DNA from: a virus | Direction: 5' to 3' (one strand) | Length of the DNA: 31,267 bases | Virus record (IMG/VR): IMGVR_UViG_3300021509_000010 | Span: 1 to 31,267 of that record | Part shown: in pieces, positions 26,488-31,267 of the stretch | How the letters are laid out: each line of letters opens with the position of its first letter | Position numbering within the stretch: position 1 is the stretch's first letter | Notes under the pieces: model-generated | The model's database searches: none | Told to the model about the DNA's origin: nothing | Seen by the model: only the letters and a program-made list of their open reading frames with translations | Translations under genes and position numbers: made by a program

Positions 26488-28623
26488 ATGGGTAAATTAA
26501 CAGATATGATGTTTTCAGTTAATGAGGACAAAAACAGAGTCAAAGAGAAGAAGAAAGTTCTTCTAAAGAGATTAGAATTTGGATCATTATATAATAGAGA
26601 GCTTAATCAGAATCTTGGTATCTATACAGAGTACTACGGACTTCCAAGAAATTCATATAATAGGGAAAAGAAATGGTTTATTCATTATCCTCCTAAGGGT
26701 TTAGTAGATGTGCCCTATATGTATTATAATGACTCTATAATTAGAAGAGCAACCGATATGGTAGTAGAAACTGCATTGATAAATGGAGTAGGTCTTAGTT
26801 CCAGGAATAAGAAATATTTAGAAGCCGTTAAAAAAGAATTAGAACATATTTGCAATAATTCAGATACTGTATTTGAAGTGTTCTTCAAGAATGTATTAAC
26901 TCACGTAGCTACTTTTAACAATGTATTTATAAGAAAATTACGAGTACCTACAGACGATGCCTCTAAGATATATGTGGACGGAAAGCCTGTAGATAAAATA
27001 GCTGGAATAGAGATAATTACTCCTACCAATATTGCAATAGTTACCGATAAAAAGGGTAATGTATTATTCTACCATCCTGTACGAGAAGTCAGAGTAGGAA
27101 AGGAAAGAGTAAGTTATGTAGTAGATTATGATACTAAAATACCAAAGGAAGATATTATACATATTAAGTTTGGTGGTATCTCTACTCTTATGTGGGCGAT
27201 TCCGTCGCTGTTAGCAGTTATGGATGATGTCGTTATATTAAGAAGAATAGAAGAAGACGTATATAATCTATTGTTCCAGCATATTGTTCCGTTATATCAT
27301 CTGCAATTGTCAACAGAAGGAATGGATATGTTAGAAGCAGAAGCACAAGTGGATAAGATGTATGATACTGTTGAGGATAAAGTTAGTCACGGCGCATTAA
27401 TAACGACAGATGCATGGACGTTGAAAGTAATAGATCAAGGTAATTCAAGAATACCCAATGTGATAGAATATCTTGAGTATTTCAAAACGAGAGTATATAC
27501 AGGATTAGGATTGTCGGCTATATCTTTCGGAGAAGCAGCAACTGCAAATAGAGCAACAGGAACTATTGTAGCGAGAAATCTAGTTATGATAGCGAAAAGT
27601 CTCTTAAATACGGTTAAATTATATTTGGATCATTTTCTGCTGAAAGAGATACTTATTCAAACGAAAATGGTAAAGAAGGAAATAAATGATGAAAACAAAG
27701 TAGAAATATACATTCCAGAAATAGACATTGAATGGAGACAGAGTATCGAAAACCACGGATTGGTACTGTTACAAGCTAATGGTATAACTATAGATGAGTT
27801 CAGGAAAGAATACTTAGGCAAGTTACCATACTCAGATAATGACTTATGGAAAACATATACATACATGTTTAAATTGCCACAGTCAGTATCAATTGCTAGA
27901 GACGAATCGTTATCTGAGTTTTTGCAGACACAACAGATGCCAAGAAATCAATATGGAGCAAAAGAAGCGCCGGGAAGGAAAGCAGACGAAATCACTTTAG
28001 AGGAGCTCAAATTCCAGGATGTCTTAAATGATGAAGCTAGAAAGTTCCTTGACTCTCTTAATGTATATCACGCCGCTAGCGTGTTTAAAGGTATAGTGTT
28101 ACCGTTAATGGACGACGTATTGGCAGGTAATAACGCATCATATTCTAAGGTTAAAACTGCTCTAAAACATTACTTAATAGCGTATTCTTCAGTAGTTATC
28201 AAGAAGGCAATACATGATGTTGTTACAGAATACGAAGGCAAAAATCCTAAAGTAGATAAGCTGACACACGCAGACGTATTAAAGTTACTTAAAAATAAAC
28301 TCTTCAGTGTAATAGACGAATCAGTAAAAAACATTAGAGAAGTCGTAAATGACGACGAAAAATATCAGACATTCGTAGACAAAGAACGCAGAATATTACT
28401 AAATATGGAGATTCTTGCTAGAACAGAATTAGTGCGTGTGTATTGCGCCACAAAATTATATGCATATAACATGATGGGATACAATAAAGCAAAAATAAAG
28501 TTCATTATAGACAATATAGATCATAGTGGCGAAAAGACTATAATATCGCTGAGAGACAAACATTATGTTCTTACTCCATGGAAATGGCATCCTAACGCAG
28601 TAAGGGATGTAATTCCTATGTAG
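26488..28623 (+). CDS. Portal protein with MuF-like C-terminal region, 711 aa
   Basis: Starts at ATG 26488 after GAGGAATAA. Portal features: KWFIHYPPKGLVDVPY, a beta/alpha clip and wing region, PTNIAIV..., VDYDTKIPKEDIIHIKFGG, and the long stem helices around 280-400 including FKTRVYTGLGLSAISFGEAA. The last 70 residues (NMEILARTELVRVYCATKLY; TPWKWHPNAVRD) resemble a MuF/SPP1 gp7-type domain, which many Firmicutes phages encode separately or fused. Portals form the dodecameric DNA gate. It lies two genes after the terminase, as usual. The fusion explains the length. Confidence 0.85.
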   Translation: MGKLTDMMFSVNEDKNRVKEKKKVLLKRLEFGSLYNRELNQNLGIYTEYYGLPRNSYNREKKWFIHYPPKGLVDVPYMYYNDSIIRRATDMVVETALINGVGLSSRNKKYLEAVKKELEHICNNSDTVFEVFFKNVLTHVATFNNVFIRKLRVPTDDASKIYVDGKPVDKIAGIEIITPTNIAIVTDKKGNVLFYHPVREVRVGKERVSYVVDYDTKIPKEDIIHIKFGGISTLMWAIPSLLAVMDDVVILRRIEEDVYNLLFQHIVPLYHLQLSTEGMDMLEAEAQVDKMYDTVEDKVSHGALITTDAWTLKVIDQGNSRIPNVIEYLEYFKTRVYTGLGLSAISFGEAATANRATGTIVARNLVMIAKSLLNTVKLYLDHFLLKEILIQTKMVKKEINDENKVEIYIPEIDIEWRQSIENHGLVLLQANGITIDEFRKEYLGKLPYSDNDLWKTYTYMFKLPQSVSIARDESLSEFLQTQQMPRNQYGAKEAPGRKADEITLEELKFQDVLNDEARKFLDSLNVYHAASVFKGIVLPLMDDVLAGNNASYSKVKTALKHYLIAYSSVVIKKAIHDVVTEYEGKNPKVDKLTHADVLKLLKNKLFSVIDESVKNIREVVNDDEKYQTFVDKERRILLNMEILARTELVRVYCATKLYAYNMMGYNKAKIKFIIDNIDHSGEKTIISLRDKHYVLTPWKWHPNAVRDVIPM

Positions 28624-28627
28624 AATT

Positions 28628-28655
28628 TTGACATATAAAGAGTTCCATGTATACT
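28628..28655 (+). promoter_or_regulatory. First of two tandem promoters before the protease gene
   Basis: TTGACA (28628-28633, perfect -35), 16-nt spacer, TATACT (28650-28655). Predicted start near 28662. Confidence 0.65.
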
Positions 28656-28697
28656 ATTGATATTCAAGTGATTACATATACGTTAGACGGTATTTAC

Positions 28698-28726
28698 TTG
28701 CTAGACAAGTATTTATATGTTATACT
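28698..28726 (+). promoter_or_regulatory. Second tandem promoter before the protease gene
   Basis: TTGCTA (28698-28703), 17-nt spacer, TATACT (28721-28726); predicted start near 28733, about 10 nt before AGGAGGAG of the gene at 28752. The capsid genes therefore can be transcribed apart from the upstream packaging genes. Confidence 0.6.
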
Positions 28727-28751
28727 ACAATAGAAATGTATAGGAGGAGCT

Positions 28752-30431
28752 ATGAATAGAATAGTGCTCGTTGATAAGGTAGCTACAATAGAGTTACCTC
28801 AATATGATAATTCTTTATATGCATCTGATAGGATTATTATAGAACTGAGTGCTACGCATACTGGATTTGTTAACAAAAACTTCTATTGGTATGATACAGA
28901 GACTGTAAAAGAAAGAGCAAATACATTTCTACATCCATATCCAAAACCACTCGTAATATCCCATGAATGGGAAAATCCTGTTACTACAGTAGGTAGAGTA
29001 ATAGGGATTGAATTTGTGAGTCTTCCAAAGCTGGAAAAAGATGATTTATATTCTCCTGAGGGAGTACTTAAAGTATTTGCAGAAGTTACAGATCCAGAAG
29101 CTATAAAAAGAGTTTTAGATAGGAGATTTCTTACAGTTAGTATAGGAGCTGAAGGTTCTGCATATTGTTCTATATGCGGAGAAAAATTGTCTAGTGATCC
29201 ATTTGAACATGAACATGTAAGGGGGAAGAAGTACGACGGAAAACTTGCGTATTGGATCATAAAGGGTGACTTAGAATACACACAAGTAGCATTTGTAAAT
29301 ACCCCTGCTGACTCTTACGCGAAAGTAGAAAAAGTGTTATCAGAATCTCAATATGCAGAATTAATTCAAAAATCAGGGTATAACGATAGTGTGACAAGAG
29401 GGAACAGAATATTCTTGTTTGATGTATATCAAAAAGGGAGGTTAGATATGGGAGATAAAGAAAAGGATAAAGATGTCTACATGGAGGACTTCTCAGATCT
29501 CGAACTATCTGAGGAAGATATTAACTCGCTTGGGGAATTATCAGATGAATTTCTTAAGGAGGTAGAAAAGACATCAGATGAGTTCGAAATTGAAATTGAC
29601 GAGGAGGAACTTGAGGATTCTACGGAAGAGGATAAGAAACTTCCTCCTGCCGGTTCTAAAGCTAGAAAGAAAATGAAAACAGTTTTTTGTGGTCCTAACA
29701 AAACATTTCCTATTCCAGATTGTAAGCACGCTGCAGTTGCTCTTGCTATGTTGAACTGGCCTAAAGTTAAAAAGAAATATAGCGCTAGCGTTAGAGCAAG
29801 AATAAGAGCGTGCGTAATGAGGAGAGCTAAAGCACTTGGATGCAAAATGGCGAAGAAGAAAAAGGATTCTGTAGATGAAAACACCACAGCTCAGGAAACA
29901 ATGCATAAGAAACATATTACTGACGAGAACACGATAAGAGATATAGTAAAAGGAGTATACGAGGATACTATTAAAGAACACAAGCAACGTCTTGAGAAGC
30001 TCGAACAAGCCAGTAAGGAACTTTTGGTTAGGTTAGAGAAGATTGAGGAAGAGCTCAAAAATATAGCAAATATGAAAGATGAAGATCTAGTTGATACAAT
30101 TTCAAGTCTCACAACTGACAATGTTAACCTCAATAATAAAGTGGAGCTTCTGGCAAAGAAGCTATATACTACTATGTCAATTCTGTTAGGTGATTTAGAA
30201 CAGAAGGACAATTTCAAGTTCAATGATTATGTAGAAGATATAACGGCGGAGCTATCTCTCCCAGAGGTAATGGAAAAGATAAAAGATATGGAAGAGGCTA
30301 TTAATAAGAAGATAACTTCCAAAAAGAAAACTGCAAAACAGGATCTAGAAGACAACGAAGTTCAAACTCCTGGAGCGAAAGCAGTTTTAGAATTCTTCAA
30401 CATGATTGACGGAAATAAAACAAAGGATTAA
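28752..30431 (+). CDS. Prohead protease with C-terminal scaffold, 559 aa
   Basis: Starts at ATG 28752 behind TAGGAGGAGCT. Residues 1-190 form the protease: KPLVISHEWENPVTTVGRVI with H71, and RRFLTVSIGAEG with S130 are the likely catalytic His and Ser of the U35/S78-type herpesvirus-like clan. A zinc knuckle C139, C142, H153, H155 is inserted. From about 232 the protein is acidic, then has a DUF-like basic module VFCGPNKTFPIPDCKHA to KALGC (310-370), then a long coiled coil (about 395-500), typical of scaffolds. The enzyme cleaves scaffold and capsid protein in prohead maturation. The scaffold is also made from an internal start at 29448. Confidence 0.88.
   Translation: MNRIVLVDKVATIELPQYDNSLYASDRIIIELSATHTGFVNKNFYWYDTETVKERANTFLHPYPKPLVISHEWENPVTTVGRVIGIEFVSLPKLEKDDLYSPEGVLKVFAEVTDPEAIKRVLDRRFLTVSIGAEGSAYCSICGEKLSSDPFEHEHVRGKKYDGKLAYWIIKGDLEYTQVAFVNTPADSYAKVEKVLSESQYAELIQKSGYNDSVTRGNRIFLFDVYQKGRLDMGDKEKDKDVYMEDFSDLELSEEDINSLGELSDEFLKEVEKTSDEFEIEIDEEELEDSTEEDKKLPPAGSKARKKMKTVFCGPNKTFPIPDCKHAAVALAMLNWPKVKKKYSASVRARIRACVMRRAKALGCKMAKKKKDSVDENTTAQETMHKKHITDENTIRDIVKGVYEDTIKEHKQRLEKLEQASKELLVRLEKIEEELKNIANMKDEDLVDTISSLTTDNVNLNNKVELLAKKLYTTMSILLGDLEQKDNFKFNDYVEDITAELSLPEVMEKIKDMEEAINKKITSKKKTAKQDLEDNEVQTPGAKAVLEFFNMIDGNKTKD
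29448..30431 (+). CDS. Nested capsid scaffold protein, 327 aa
   Basis: Within the protease frame, AAAGGGAGG lies 7 nt before an in-frame ATG at 29448 (codon 233), beginning MGDKEKDKDVYMEDFSDLEL. This ribosome-binding site is as strong as those of true gene starts, so an independent scaffold product is expected, as known for lambda C/Nu3. The product has an acidic start, a basic VFCGPNK to KALGC module, and a coiled coil. It should be made in excess over the protease to nucleate proheads and be removed by cleavage. Confidence 0.65.
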   Translation: MGDKEKDKDVYMEDFSDLELSEEDINSLGELSDEFLKEVEKTSDEFEIEIDEEELEDSTEEDKKLPPAGSKARKKMKTVFCGPNKTFPIPDCKHAAVALAMLNWPKVKKKYSASVRARIRACVMRRAKALGCKMAKKKKDSVDENTTAQETMHKKHITDENTIRDIVKGVYEDTIKEHKQRLEKLEQASKELLVRLEKIEEELKNIANMKDEDLVDTISSLTTDNVNLNNKVELLAKKLYTTMSILLGDLEQKDNFKFNDYVEDITAELSLPEVMEKIKDMEEAINKKITSKKKTAKQDLEDNEVQTPGAKAVLEFFNMIDGNKTKD

Positions 30432-30445
30432 AAGGGAGGTAAGAT

Positions 30446-31267
30446 ATGATTAAGGATCTTTACGGACACACGACAAGCATGCCATTCAGAGATGCTCCTG
30501 ATAAGTTTAAGAGTTCAAGGCTTAGAGGGCAGATACATGCAGGGGAAGAGCCTACTGACGTTTTCTATCCACTAAAGGCTCTTCCTATAGCTTTCTTGGA
30601 TGTGGAAACACAGGATCCGGTAGTGATTGCAAAAGGAACAATTGTGTCTGCTTGGGGGCATTTTACTGAGAATACTCATATTCCAGTTCCTGCTTCTTCT
30701 GGAACTATTCCTGTTTATGAGGCTGTGGGAAATGGGACTATGAATGTTAATATTGATACATCTTTCTGGGGATATCCAGATGCAATAGCTGCTCTTTTAG
30801 TGCCGGCTAATGGCGGTACGGCTGTTACTCTCGACTACTCCCAGTATGATATTGACTTTGGTACTTATGATATTGAGGGTAACAAAGTTACTGCCAGTAC
30901 TTCTGGGCTTGTTGTACCGGCCAATATTCCTATTGGTATTGTAGTGCAGGACGTATACTCTGATTTCAGAGGCAAGTATCTTAACTACTATAACCCTTTC
31001 AGCAAGCCAATAGGCATTCTGAGAAAGGCATACATAAATATACCATTTGTTGCAACCGATAAATTCAATGATGAGTACAGTGCAACCTTCACAGATGATG
31101 CAATCTATGGTAATCTGTGGAAAGTATACGCATTTATATATGATGAATCAACCGACCTTACTCCTGGAGCATTTGTTAAATCCGACACACATGGAAAGTT
31201 TATCGTAGAAAGTGATAATACTAGCGCAAATAGGACAATTCAGACTGTTGGTAGGATTTATACAGTT
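30446..31267 (+). CDS. Capsid-region structural protein, partial (at least 274 aa)
   Basis: Starts at ATG 30446 behind AAAAGGGAGGTAAGAT and runs off the window. It begins MIKDLYGHTTSMPFRDAPDK. The visible part is beta-rich with Gly/Thr/Asp/Tyr turns, and codon choice turns to more C and G than in neighbours, a sign of high expression. The position directly after the protease/scaffold is that of a decoration or major capsid protein. An HK97-type capsid normally starts with a long helix, which I do not see, so a decoration or head-surface protein is as likely. Confidence 0.7.
   Translation, partial: MIKDLYGHTTSMPFRDAPDKFKSSRLRGQIHAGEEPTDVFYPLKALPIAFLDVETQDPVVIAKGTIVSAWGHFTENTHIPVPASSGTIPVYEAVGNGTMNVNIDTSFWGYPDAIAALLVPANGGTAVTLDYSQYDIDFGTYDIEGNKVTASTSGLVVPANIPIGIVVQDVYSDFRGKYLNYYNPFSKPIGILRKAYINIPFVATDKFNDEYSATFTDDAIYGNLWKVYAFIYDESTDLTPGAFVKSDTHGKFIVESDNTSANRTIQTVGRIYTV

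Overview
The window reads as a low-GC, tailed double-stranded DNA bacteriophage (Caudoviricetes), probably infecting a Firmicutes/Clostridia-like host. The reasons are the virion-assembly order (amidase, large terminase, portal, prohead protease/scaffold, then a capsid-region protein), very strong AGGAGG ribosome-binding sites on nearly every left-hand gene, many ATGA-type start/stop overlaps, and sigma-A-like promoters. No integrase, repressor of recognisable family, CRISPR array or insertion sequence was seen. Host and lifestyle are inference.

Layout. 1-2367: three minus-strand genes of unknown function behind one promoter. 2368-4242: a mostly non-coding hub with an array of about 14 imperfect 16-17-bp repeats, palindromes, a precise 104-bp tandem repeat, promoters on both strands, a candidate 83-nt small RNA carrying anti-Shine-Dalgarno stretches, and one small membrane-protein gene. 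4243-14473: a minus-strand early-type block. It has many 50-160 aa proteins, RNase HI, a SLOG/DUF2493 protein, a single-chain RNA polymerase with the DFDGD motif of the YonO/two-barrel family, a JAB/MPN-like protein and a possible PD-(D/E)XK nuclease. 14474-15209: a divergent control region with hairpins and repeats (13-bp operator-like units). 15210-31267: plus-strand genes with two Cys-cluster paralogues, a Zn-ribbon endonuclease-like protein, a CPBP-type membrane protease, holin-like proteins, an amidase endolysin, terminase, portal-MuF, prohead protease with a nested scaffold, and a partial capsid-region protein.

The most unusual items are listed here. (i) At 5724-5788 (minus) is a 65-nt RNA that looks like the tRNA-like domain of tmRNA, with G3-U70, A73, the GG-N-TTCGAC D-loop and the GGAC junction, but with the whole mRNA-like domain replaced by a 7-bp hairpin. 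(ii) The phage has its own two-barrel RNA polymerase. (iii) A 16-bp motif CCRTGAANGCTATTNA (plus-strand reading) occurs five times, in the structured leaders of five minus-strand genes, several of which follow intrinsic terminators; one leader forms an H-type pseudoknot. (iv) A promoter class CTTGCGWAAA-N13-TATAWT recurs with an invariant 16-nt spacer; at the rightward promoter the predicted +1 is the A of the first ATG, giving a leaderless mRNA. (v) The scaffold is nested in the protease gene behind a strong internal ribosome-binding site.

How it may work together: host RNA polymerase would fire the sigma-A-like promoters, the operator-like repeats around 14981-15150 would set the early/late decision, and the phage RNA polymerase could read another set of genes, possibly the ones with the shared leader motif. 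These links are inference from position and motif only.
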